This document shows, one piece after another, positions 1 to 5,773 of a stretch of DNA of 5,773 nt. A program made the translations under genes and the position numbers. Positions within the stretch are counted from its first letter, which is position 1. Every line of letters begins with the position of its first letter. The notes under the pieces were generated by a model. It did not search any database. It was not told where the DNA came from and was given only the letters and a program-made list of their open reading frames with translations. The DNA comes from Burkholderiales bacterium (GTDB taxonomy: Bacteria; Pseudomonadota; Gammaproteobacteria; Burkholderiales; Burkholderiaceae_C), in the NCBI GenBank assembly GCA_025354615.1, contig JANXMO010000445.1, forward strand, positions 1 to 5,773, in the 5' to 3' direction.

Positions 1-2
1 GT

Positions 3-971
3 GCCATTGCGGCGGTGCTGCATGGTAGCGACGACCGATTGATTGCCGTGGTCGGCCCGTGCTCCATCCACCATCACGAACAGGCGCTGACCTATGCGCG
101 CCAGCTGCAGGCACTGGCCGTCGAATGTGCCAGTGAACTGCTGGTCGTGATGCGCGTTTATTTTGAAAAGCCCCGCACCACGGTGGGCTGGAAGGGCTAC
201 ATCAACGACCCGCGCCTGGATGGCAGCTTTCGCATCAACGAAGGCCTGCGCCGCGCCCGGCTGTTGCTGTTGGAAGTCGCGGCGCTGGGGCTGCCGGCGG
301 CGACCGAATTTCTTGATTTGCTGAGCCCGCAGTACATCGCCGACCTGGTGTCGTGGGGCGCTATTGGTGCGCGAACCACGGAAAGCCCCAGCCACCGCCA
401 GCTGGCCTCCGGCCTGTCCTGCCCGGTCGGGTTCAAGAACGGCACCGATGGCGGCATTCAGGTCGCAGCCGACGCGATCGTTGCCGCGGCCGCGCCGCAT
501 GCCTTCATGGGCATGACCAAAATGGGCCAGGCGGCGATTTTCGAAACCCGGGGCAACAGCGACTGCCACGTCATTCTGCGCGGCGGCAAGGTGCCGAATT
601 ACAGCGCGGCGGACGTGCAAGCCGCTTGCCGCGTGCTGCGCACGGCGGGGCTGCGCGAACAGGTGATGATCGATTTTTCGCATGGCAACGCGGGCAAGCA
701 GCATCTGCGGCAAATCGACGTCAGCCACGACGTGGCGGCGCAAATCACCGGTGGTGAACGCCGCATCGTCGGCGTGATGATCGAAAGCCACCTGGCGGCC
801 GGGCGCCAGGATTTGCGGCCCGGTGAGCCGCTGCTGGCTGGCGTTTCCATCACCGACCCGTGCCTGAGTTGGGCACAAACCGAGCCGCTGTTGCGAGCGC
901 TGGCCCAGGCAGTGCGCCAGCGCCGTGAGGCGAGTGCAGGAGTTGCACAGGCTGCACAAGCGCTTGTATGA
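3..971 (+). CDS. aroG: 3-deoxy-7-phosphoheptulonate (DAHP) synthase, class I AroF/AroG type, 5' end missing
   Basis: Condenses phosphoenolpyruvate and erythrose 4-phosphate to DAHP, the committed cytoplasmic step of the shikimate pathway to Phe, Tyr and Trp. The frame is open to the left edge, so the true start lies outside; 322 residues are visible. A gap-free comparison with remembered E. coli AroG (offset 41) suggests about 40 residues are missing. Numbering from the codon at 3, the four metal ligands are present: Cys20 in GPCSIH, His227 in IDFSHGN, Glu261 in VMIESHL and Asp285 in SITDPCLSW. The PEP/phosphate-binding residues Arg51, Lys56, Arg124, Lys145 and Arg193 (ILRGGK) are also kept, so it should be active. 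Regulatory-site residues equivalent to AroG Pro150, Gln151, Ser180 and Phe209 are present, but Gly170 replaces Ser211, as in Tyr-sensitive enzymes. The tail after the conserved core (about 18 residues, Ala/Gln-rich) is longer than in AroG. The family is certain; the aroG symbol is conventional, and aroF would be defensible. Confidence 0.95.
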   Translation, partial: AIAAVLHGSDDRLIAVVGPCSIHHHEQALTYARQLQALAVECASELLVVMRVYFEKPRTTVGWKGYINDPRLDGSFRINEGLRRARLLLLEVAALGLPAATEFLDLLSPQYIADLVSWGAIGARTTESPSHRQLASGLSCPVGFKNGTDGGIQVAADAIVAAAAPHAFMGMTKMGQAAIFETRGNSDCHVILRGGKVPNYSAADVQAACRVLRTAGLREQVMIDFSHGNAGKQHLRQIDVSHDVAAQITGGERRIVGVMIESHLAAGRQDLRPGEPLLAGVSITDPCLSWAQTEPLLRALAQAVRQRREASAGVAQAAQALV

Positions 972-1060
972 CGACCAGGGCCGACAGCAGGCTTTTTCCG
1001 GGTGCCGCGGCCATCGCTGCGCTATAGGCGGGCACCACCAACGACAGTCGACGATCTGAT

Positions 1061-1085
1061 TCGCCTGATCTGGTCGCCTGATCTG
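1061..1085. repeat. Two tandem copies of a 12-13 base unit upstream of argJ
   Basis: TCGCCTGATCTG occurs at 1061-1072 and again at 1074-1085, identical over 12 bases with a 13-base period. A degenerate third copy (TCGACGATCTG, 1048-1058) begins exactly 13 bases earlier. The repeat lies in the gap between the DAHP synthase and argJ, about 105 bases before the argJ start. It does not resemble the AT-rich ARG box of ArgR. It could be a protein-binding site or a chance slippage duplication; the sequence alone cannot decide. Confidence 0.6.
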
Positions 1086-1118
1086 AACGCCAGCCGTAGC
1101 CGCTGCGGCCTGCTGCCG

Positions 1119-1141
1119 CGAGCGGCCTGGCAGGCCGCTCG
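1119..1141. repeat. Perfect 11-base inverted repeat with one central base, upstream of argJ
   Basis: CGAGCGGCCTG at 1119-1129 is the exact reverse complement of 1131-1141, around a single G at 1130. As RNA it could fold into a 9-pair GC-rich stem with a 5-base loop. No T tract follows on the plus strand and no A tract precedes it, so it is not a canonical intrinsic terminator for either direction. GCGGCCTG, part of the left arm, also occurs at 1105-1112, 17 bases upstream. It lies just before the possible -10 box of argJ, so an operator or a leader hairpin are both open. The repeat itself is certain; its role is not. Confidence 0.65.
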
Positions 1142-1157
1142 TGGTCGCATCCGTCCC

Positions 1158-1163
1158 TACAAT
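1158..1163 (+). promoter_or_regulatory. Possible -10 box for argJ
   Basis: TACAAT lies 27 bases before the argJ start codon and differs from the sigma-70 consensus TATAAT at one position. The expected -35 position falls inside the GC-rich palindrome at 1119-1141 and holds nothing like TTGACA. If real, the promoter would be weak or activator-dependent, with a short leader. This is a tentative call. Confidence 0.3.
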
Positions 1164-1190
1164 TCAGCCGCTTTCACTCCGCTGATTCCC

Positions 1191-2429
1191 ATGCCTGTCA
1201 ACCTGCTGCCTCCTTTGCCCACTGCCCTGTTTGCCGTGCCTGGCGTGCGGCTCGGCACGGCCATGGCGGGCGTTCGCAAGCCGAATCAACGGGATGTGCT
1301 GGTCATGGAACTCGCTCCTGGCACGCAGGTGGCGGGGGTTTTCACCACCAACCGCTTTTGTGCCGCACCGGTGCAACTGTGCCGGCGCCACCTGGATCTG
1401 CTAGGTGTGGCCGGCGGCATCCGGGCGTTGATCGTCAACACCGGCAATGCCAACGCCGGCACGGGCGACGACGGCCTGGCGCGCGCTTTGTCGGTGTGCC
1501 GTTCACTGGCCCGCCATTTGGCCGTGGAGGTGCAGCAGGTGTTGCCTTTTTCAACCGGCGTCATCATGGAAAGCCTGCCGCACGAACGGATTGAGGCGGG
1601 CCTGCCGGCGGCTGTGTCCGATTTGGCGCCAGCCCACTGGGCCGAGGCCGCCGAGGCCATCATGACGACCGACACGGTGCCCAAAGCCGTGTCCCGGCAG
1701 GTGCAGCTCGGCGGGCGCACGGTGACGGTGACCGGTATCAGCAAAGGCGCCGGAATGATTCGCCCCAACATGGCGACCATGCTGGGCTTCATTGCCACCG
1801 ACGCAGCTGTGGCGCCGGGCGTGCTGCAGGCGCTGGTCAAAGATGCAGCCGACCTGTCGTTCAACCGCATCACCATCGATGGCGACACATCGACCAACGA
1901 TTCATTCGTGTTGATCGCCACCGCGCAGGCCGGCCATGCGCCCATTCATGGTTTGAATGAAGGCGATGGCGCCGTGCTGCGCGAAGCTGTCGTGGCCGTT
2001 GCACAGACTTTGGCGCAGGCCATCGTGCGCGACGGAGAAGGCGCCACCAAGTTCATCACCGTTCAGGTGGACGGCGGCCGCCACGAGGACGAATGCCGGC
2101 AAGTGGCTTATGCGATTGCCCACTCACCGTTGATCAAAACTGCGTTTTTTGCCAGCGACCCGAACCTGGGCCGCATCCTGGCGGCCATCGGTTACGCCGG
2201 CCTGTCGGACCTGGAGGCGTCACAGGTCGATTTGTGGCTGGATGACGTTCATGTCGTCACCAACGGCGCGCGCAATCCTTCTTACCTTGAAGAAGACGGC
2301 GCCCGTGTCATGCGGCAAAGCGACATCACCGTCGGCGTTCGCCTCAACCGTGGCACGGCCCGCACCACGGTGTGGACCTGTGACTTGAGCACCGACTACG
2401 TGAAGATCAACGCCGATTACCGCAGTTGA
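1191..2429 (+). CDS. argJ: Glutamate N-acetyltransferase / ornithine acetyltransferase ArgJ
   Basis: Transfers the acetyl group from N-acetylornithine to glutamate, giving ornithine and recycling N-acetylglutamate in the cyclic arginine pathway; bifunctional members also use acetyl-CoA. The protein has 412 residues, normal for the family. ArgJ is made as one chain that cleaves itself before the Thr of the ATML motif; here that is Ala195-Thr196 in PNMATMLGF, and Thr196 becomes the N-terminal nucleophile of the beta chain. Other conserved elements are Thr122-Gly123 in STGVI (oxyanion hole), Lys185 in SKGAGMI, Glu283 in GEGATKF and the C-terminal NADYRS (Asn407 to Ser412). The ATG at 1191 ([10 protein letters not shown]) was chosen because homology begins there; the frame stays open upstream to a GTG at 1002, but that Arg-rich stretch is unlike ArgJ. 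No good Shine-Dalgarno precedes the ATG. Whether the enzyme is mono- or bifunctional cannot be read from this sequence. Confidence 0.97.
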   Translation: MPVNLLPPLPTALFAVPGVRLGTAMAGVRKPNQRDVLVMELAPGTQVAGVFTTNRFCAAPVQLCRRHLDLLGVAGGIRALIVNTGNANAGTGDDGLARALSVCRSLARHLAVEVQQVLPFSTGVIMESLPHERIEAGLPAAVSDLAPAHWAEAAEAIMTTDTVPKAVSRQVQLGGRTVTVTGISKGAGMIRPNMATMLGFIATDAAVAPGVLQALVKDAADLSFNRITIDGDTSTNDSFVLIATAQAGHAPIHGLNEGDGAVLREAVVAVAQTLAQAIVRDGEGATKFITVQVDGGRHEDECRQVAYAIAHSPLIKTAFFASDPNLGRILAAIGYAGLSDLEASQVDLWLDDVHVVTNGARNPSYLEEDGARVMRQSDITVGVRLNRGTARTTVWTCDLSTDYVKINADYRS

Positions 2430-2453
2430 AATAAAACGGTTCGAGCGCAAGGC

Positions 2454-2478
2454 AAAAAAAGCCCCAGCGAACTGGGGC
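2454..2478 (-). terminator. Rho-independent terminator for the PEP-CTERM gene
   Basis: A perfect 7-base GC-rich stem (GCCCCAG 2461-2467, CTGGGGC 2472-2478) encloses a 4-base loop that reads TTCG on the minus strand. On that strand the stem is followed directly by seven T (the A run at 2454-2460), a textbook intrinsic terminator 31 bases past the stop of the minus-strand gene. On the plus strand no T run follows, so termination of argJ from the other side should be weaker or depend on Rho. Confidence 0.9.
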
Positions 2479-2509
2479 ATGACACGCAACAGGATGGATT
2501 GCTGTGTGG

Positions 2510-3148
2510 TCAGGCGCTTTTACGGCGGCGCGCAACAAACCCCACAGCCGCCAGACCAGCCAGCATCAAGGCGTAGGTTTCTGGTTCTGGCACGGCGGCA
2601 ATGAAAGCGCGGTCGATGACGACGTCTTTCGACCACATGCCCGTCGTAACGAAGGTGAAATCAACCGTGTGGATCCCGGAGGTCAGGAAAACGGAACCTG
2701 AAATCGCTTCCCAGGTGGCCACTGGCACTGCTGACACCATCGTGTTCAACAACGACTGGTTGTCGATGCGGGCCGAGAAAGCTGCGTTGCCCGGGTTGGC
2801 CGCGCCATTCGACGGCACGTAGGCGGAAAAGCCAGCCGAGTAAAAACCGGTTGTGGCGACGTTGAAAGTCTGCGACAAGGTTTGCGTTGACTTGTCATCA
2901 ACGAAGTAAACGGCTTTCAAGCCCACCGCGTCGGGGCTGAGCGAGGCCGAGCTGTCAGGCAAAACGGTTTCGCCAAACGCAACGCCGACGCCATAGTTAA
3001 TGACCGCGACCGGGTACACGGTGCCTGCGGAATTGGTCGACGTCCACGATGCCAAGCCGTTTTCAAAACTGCCGTTGGCGAGCAAATTGGTGGCGGCTGA
3101 AGCGAACATTGGAACGCTCAGAGCGACGACCGACAGAAGTTTTTTCAT
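2510..3148 (-). CDS. Small secreted PEP-CTERM sorting domain protein
   Basis: A 212-residue exported protein of unknown specific role. Residues 1-18 form a Sec signal peptide (MKKLLSVVALSVPMFASA) with a likely cut at ASA/A. The middle, about 20-184, is rich in Ser, Thr, Val and Gly, has no cysteine, and opens with NLLANGSFENGLASW, the opening seen in carbohydrate-binding-like or DUF642-like beta-sandwich domains; that similarity is only suggestive. The end is a classic PEP-CTERM signal: Val-Pro-Glu-Pro at 186-189, a hydrophobic segment at about 191-205, then RRRK at 207-210. In this system an exosortase recognises the signal at the inner membrane and cuts it, and such proteins often accompany exopolysaccharide or biofilm production. 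The start at 3148 is preferred over an upstream in-frame ATG at 3274 because it has a good RBS and begins the signal peptide. The gene is convergent with argJ and divergent from the FAD oxidoreductase; no exosortase is visible. Confidence 0.93.
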   Translation of the reverse strand: MKKLLSVVALSVPMFASAATNLLANGSFENGLASWTSTNSAGTVYPVAVINYGVGVAFGETVLPDSSASLSPDAVGLKAVYFVDDKSTQTLSQTFNVATTGFYSAGFSAYVPSNGAANPGNAAFSARIDNQSLLNTMVSAVPVATWEAISGSVFLTSGIHTVDFTFVTTGMWSKDVVIDRAFIAAVPEPETYALMLAGLAAVGFVARRRKSA

Positions 3149-3154
3149 GATTTG

Positions 3155-3160
3155 CTTCCT
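3155..3160 (-). promoter_or_regulatory. Ribosome binding site of the PEP-CTERM gene
   Basis: Read on the minus strand, AGGAAG lies 6 bases before the ATG at 3148. This match to the anti-Shine-Dalgarno sequence fixes the start at the signal peptide methionine and rules out the 42-residue longer reading from 3274. Confidence 0.85.
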
Positions 3161-3213
3161 AAAGCGGTGTTGAGTAACGAAGCCTGATTTTGTCATTGAT
3201 GAGACCTGAGCTG

Positions 3214-3233
3214 GCCCCCGGGTATAAGGGGGC
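3214..3233. repeat. Short GC-rich inverted repeat in the divergent gap
   Basis: GCCCCC at 3214-3219 pairs with GGGGGC at 3228-3233 around an 8-base loop holding GGGTATAA. It lies 66 bases before the PEP-CTERM start on its 5' side. No T tract follows in either direction, so it is not a terminator. It may be an operator, a leader hairpin of the PEP-CTERM transcript, or chance in GC-rich DNA. Confidence 0.35.
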
Positions 3234-3340
3234 GCTGGGGCTACGAAGGCGAGGCGGTGTGACTTTGTTGTCAAGACCGGGAACAGCCTGAAGACCTAGC
3301 CATATTTTTCTTGAATCCCAATTGGCAACGAGAGCCTTTC

Positions 3341-3382
3341 AGCGGTGCGGTTATTGCGAAAGCGGCGCTGGCAAGCGGTGCG
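3341..3382. repeat. Direct repeat AGCGGTGCG, two copies 33 bases apart
   Basis: AGCGGTGCG occurs at 3341-3349 and 3374-3382, upstream of the FAD oxidoreductase start at 3434. The 33-base distance is about three helical turns, which would put both on the same DNA face. The shorter core GCGGTG also occurs at 3164-3169 and 3254-3259 in the same gap. No strong sigma-70 promoter and no sigma-54 site with the required GG-N10-GC spacing was found for the oxidoreductase. A binding-site role is speculative. Confidence 0.35.
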
Positions 3383-3433
3383 ATACCATGCAATCCCAGG
3401 CGAAGCCACGCACGGCCGCCGGGGCTCGCACCC

Positions 3434-5773
3434 ATGAATGCACCTGCCCAGTTCCATCACCTGACTGCTGAAACCGACAAAACCCCGGGCGCCGCGCGTC
3501 TGCGGGAAATTCCCTACAACTACACCTCGCTGTCTGACCGCGAAATCGTCATTCGCTTGCTCGGCGCCCGGTGTTGGGAATTGCTGGAGCGTCTGCGTGC
3601 TGAGCGCCAGACGGGCCGTTCTGCCCGCATGTTGTACGAAGTGCTGGGCGATATCTGGGTGGTGCAGCGCAATCCGTATCTTCAAGACGACTTGCTGGAC
3701 AACCCGCGGCGGCGCAGGCTGCTGATCGAGGCGCTGCACCACCGGCTCAATGGCGTGGAAAGCCGCCGCACCCCCGCCGATGCCACACGGGATGCGCATG
3801 TGGCGGAACTGCTGGCGGCGGCCCGCCGCGCGGTGCAGGTGTTCGGCGATTCTTTTCAAGGCGTCGCGGAGCTGCGCCGCCGCACCGTGCGTGTGCTGGG
3901 CCGGCACACCGCCCGTGACAATATCAAGTTCGACGGTTTGAGCCGTGTTTCCCACGTGACTGATGCGACCGATTGGCGCGTCGAATACCCGTTCGTCGTG
4001 TTGGTGCCCGACACCGAGGCGGAAATGGCCGCGCTGGTGGCCGGCTGTATCGAGCTGGGCCTGACCATCATTCCGCGCGGCGGCGGCACCGGTTACACGG
4101 GCGGCGCCATTCCGCTGACCTGGAACAGCGCCGTCATCAACACCGAAAAGCTGGAGGCGATGACCGAGGTGCAAATGGTTCGCCTACCTGGCGTCGAAGC
4201 TGAAGTGGCCACCATCTGGAGCGAGGCGGGCGTTGTCACCCAGCGGGTGGCGGATGCGGCCGAGCGCGCCGGCCATGTCTTTGCGGTCGACCCGACGTCG
4301 GCTGAAGCCAGTTGCATCGGCGGCAACGTTGCCATGAATGCGGGCGGCAAGAAGGCGGTACTGTGGGGCACAGCGCTGGACAACCTGGCGTCGTGGCGAA
4401 TGGTGACGCCCGAGGCCAAGTGGCTGGAAGTCACACGCTTGAACCACAACCTCGGGAAAATTCACGATGTAGCGGTGGCCAGCTTCGAACTCAAGTATTT
4501 CGACGCCACCGGCAAGACCGTCGAGCGCACCGAGCGGTTGGACATTCCGGGCCGTGTCTTCCGCAAAGAAGGTCTCGGCAAGGACGTAACCGACAAATTT
4601 CTGGCGGGCCTGCCCGGCATTCAGAAAGAAGGTTGCGACGGCTTGATCACCAGTGCGCGCTGGATCGTGCACCGCATGCCGCAGCACACCCGCACGGTGT
4701 GCCTGGAATTTTTCGGCAATGCCAAAGACGCCGTTCCCAGCATCGTCGACATCAAGGATTTCATGTTTGCCGAAGCGCGCCGGGGCGGTGCAGTGCTGGC
4801 CGGGCTGGAACACCTCGACGACCGCTATTTGAAGGCGGTGGGCTACGCCACCAAGAGCAAGCGCGGCGGCTTTCCCAAAATGGTGCTGTTTGGCGACATT
4901 GCCGGCGACGACGCCGACGTGGTCGCCCGCGCCACCAGCGAGGTGGTGCGCCTGGCCAATGCCCGCGCCGGCGAAGGTTTTGTTGCCGTCAGCCCGGAAG
5001 CGCGTAAAAAATTCTGGTTGGACCGCAAACGCACGGCCGCCATCAGCAAGCACACCAACGCCTTCAAAGTCAACGAAGACGTGGTGATCCCGCTGCCGCG
5101 CATGGGTGAATACACCGAAGGCATCGAGCGGTTGAATGTTGAATTCAGCTTGCGCAACAAGCTGGCTTTGGTCGATGCGCTGGAAACGTTTTTTGCGTCC
5201 GGCTCACTGCCTTTGGGCAAAAGCGACGATGCTGGCCACATTGCCAGCGCCGAGTTGCTGGAAGACCGCGTGCAACAGGCGCAGGCGCTGCTGCGCGATG
5301 TTCGCAGCCTGTGGCAGCACTGGCTCTCGGCACTCGACGTGGTGCAGCCCGACACCGGCCGCACGCGCTTCGCCGATCTGCAAGACCACAGCTTGCGCGC
5401 GTCGTGGAAGACGCAGCTGCGCGCGCCCCTGGCGGCAATTTTCACCGGCAGCGCTTTGTCGCCCATCGTCGGCGCCTGCGAAAAAATTCATGCCGACGTG
5501 CTGCGCGGCAAAGTTTGGGTGGCTCTGCACATGCATGCGGGCGACGGCAATGTGCACACCAACATTCCCGTCAACAGCGACAACTACGAGATGTTGCAGA
5601 CGGCGCATGAAGCCGTTGGCCGCATCATGGCGCTGGCGCGCAGCCTGGATGGCGTGATTTCGGGCGAGCACGGCATCGGCATCACCAAGCTCGAATTCAT
5701 CACCGATGCGGAGCTGGCCGATTTCACCGACTACAAGCGCCGCGTCGACCCCGAAGGCCGCTTCAACAAAGGC
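3434..5773 (+). CDS. DUF3683 / FAD-linked oxidoreductase (D-lactate dehydrogenase-like), 3' end missing
   Basis: The frame is open for 780 codons to the right edge, with no stop. Residues about 28-120 carry the DUF3683-type N-terminus ([17 protein letters not shown]), whose function is unknown to me. A VAO/PCMH-type FAD-binding domain follows at about 185-340: [10 protein letters not shown] at 215-224 matches the pyrophosphate-binding loop, and [10 protein letters not shown] is at 296-305. The FAD-oxidase C-terminal domain, about 400-780, ends with the metal/substrate motif [10 protein letters not shown] at 699-708 and GEHGIG at 744-749, as in D-lactate dehydrogenases and GlcD. The family oxidises 2-hydroxy acids with FAD, usually passing electrons to the respiratory chain; the substrate here is unknown. 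As I recall, relatives are well over 1,000 residues, with 4Fe-4S and cysteine-rich CCG domains after this point; no such cysteine cluster is seen in the visible part. The ATG at 3434 fits the family N-terminus; GGGG at 3421-3424 is a weak RBS. Confidence 0.93.
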   Translation, partial: MNAPAQFHHLTAETDKTPGAARLREIPYNYTSLSDREIVIRLLGARCWELLERLRAERQTGRSARMLYEVLGDIWVVQRNPYLQDDLLDNPRRRRLLIEALHHRLNGVESRRTPADATRDAHVAELLAAARRAVQVFGDSFQGVAELRRRTVRVLGRHTARDNIKFDGLSRVSHVTDATDWRVEYPFVVLVPDTEAEMAALVAGCIELGLTIIPRGGGTGYTGGAIPLTWNSAVINTEKLEAMTEVQMVRLPGVEAEVATIWSEAGVVTQRVADAAERAGHVFAVDPTSAEASCIGGNVAMNAGGKKAVLWGTALDNLASWRMVTPEAKWLEVTRLNHNLGKIHDVAVASFELKYFDATGKTVERTERLDIPGRVFRKEGLGKDVTDKFLAGLPGIQKEGCDGLITSARWIVHRMPQHTRTVCLEFFGNAKDAVPSIVDIKDFMFAEARRGGAVLAGLEHLDDRYLKAVGYATKSKRGGFPKMVLFGDIAGDDADVVARATSEVVRLANARAGEGFVAVSPEARKKFWLDRKRTAAISKHTNAFKVNEDVVIPLPRMGEYTEGIERLNVEFSLRNKLALVDALETFFASGSLPLGKSDDAGHIASAELLEDRVQQAQALLRDVRSLWQHWLSALDVVQPDTGRTRFADLQDHSLRASWKTQLRAPLAAIFTGSALSPIVGACEKIHADVLRGKVWVALHMHAGDGNVHTNIPVNSDNYEMLQTAHEAVGRIMALARSLDGVISGEHGIGITKLEFITDAELADFTDYKRRVDPEGRFNKG

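Noticed and set aside
980..997. Possible aroG terminator: GCC ... GGC followed by TTTTT
   Set aside because: The stem is only 3-4 pairs with a 7-base loop, too weak to call an intrinsic terminator.
1002..1190. In-frame upstream extension of argJ from a GTG at 1002 (63 extra residues)
   Set aside because: The added stretch is Arg-rich, unlike any ArgJ N-terminus, and is built from the tandem repeat and the palindrome; the ATG at 1191 gives a normal 412-residue protein.
1286..1945. Minus-strand open frame of 219 codons opposite argJ
   Set aside because: It lies wholly inside a well-conserved argJ and has no recognisable domain.
3174..3196. Possible sigma-70 promoter for the PEP-CTERM gene (minus strand, ATGACA as -35)
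   Set aside because: At 17-base spacing the -10 would be TCAACA, too far from TATAAT; no sigma-54 TGGCAC-N5-TTGC site was found either.
3149..3274. Longer reading of the PEP-CTERM gene from an ATG at 3274
   Set aside because: It would put 42 non-hydrophobic residues before the signal peptide, and the good RBS at 3155-3160 belongs to the ATG at 3148.
3369..3383. Sigma-54-like TGGCAAGCGGTGCGA before the oxidoreductase
   Set aside because: Only 8 bases separate the GG and GC elements, whereas sigma-54 needs 10.
3296..4174. Long minus-strand open frame (292 codons) opposite the oxidoreductase, with further long ones at 4184-5053 and 4843-5466
   Set aside because: These are antisense to a gene with intact catalytic motifs; their translations are His/Arg/Ala-rich with no recognisable domain, typical shadows in GC-rich DNA.

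Overview
The window reads as an ordinary chromosomal segment of a GC-rich betaproteobacterium, most likely order Burkholderiales and near the Comamonadaceae. The evidence is the AroG/AroF-type DAHP synthase with the string FMGMTKMG, an ArgJ ending in NADYRS, a PEP-CTERM surface protein, and a large FAD oxidoreductase whose N-terminus ([25 protein letters not shown]) is the DUF3683 type that I associate with that order. The assignment rests on remembered family sequences, not on a search.

Layout from left to right: (1) 3-971, plus strand, a class I DAHP synthase cut by the left edge, the first step of the shikimate pathway. (2) 972-1190, a 219-base gap with a 13-base tandem repeat, a perfect 23-base palindrome and a possible -10 box. 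(3) 1191-2429, plus strand, argJ, complete, for the ornithine acetyltransferase of the arginine pathway. (4) 2430-2509, a short convergent gap with a rho-independent terminator pointing leftward. (5) 2510-3148, minus strand, a complete small secreted PEP-CTERM protein with a clear ribosome binding site. (6) 3149-3433, a 285-base divergent gap with short repeats but no convincing promoter. (7) 3434-5773, plus strand, an open reading frame of 780 codons that runs off the right edge: a DUF3683 plus FAD-binding plus FAD-oxidase C-terminal oxidoreductase of the D-lactate dehydrogenase/glycolate oxidase type.

The first two genes are amino-acid biosynthesis enzymes on the same strand, but the 219-base gap with its own repeats argues against a tight operon. 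The PEP-CTERM gene lies between them and the oxidoreductase on the opposite strand and looks independent: it has its own RBS and terminator. No exosortase, regulator, mobile element, RNA gene or CRISPR array is visible. I found no new multi-gene system here. The most useful leads are a glycine at the predicted effector site of the DAHP synthase that points to tyrosine rather than phenylalanine control, the poorly characterised DUF3683 oxidoreductase, and the unexplained repeats upstream of argJ.
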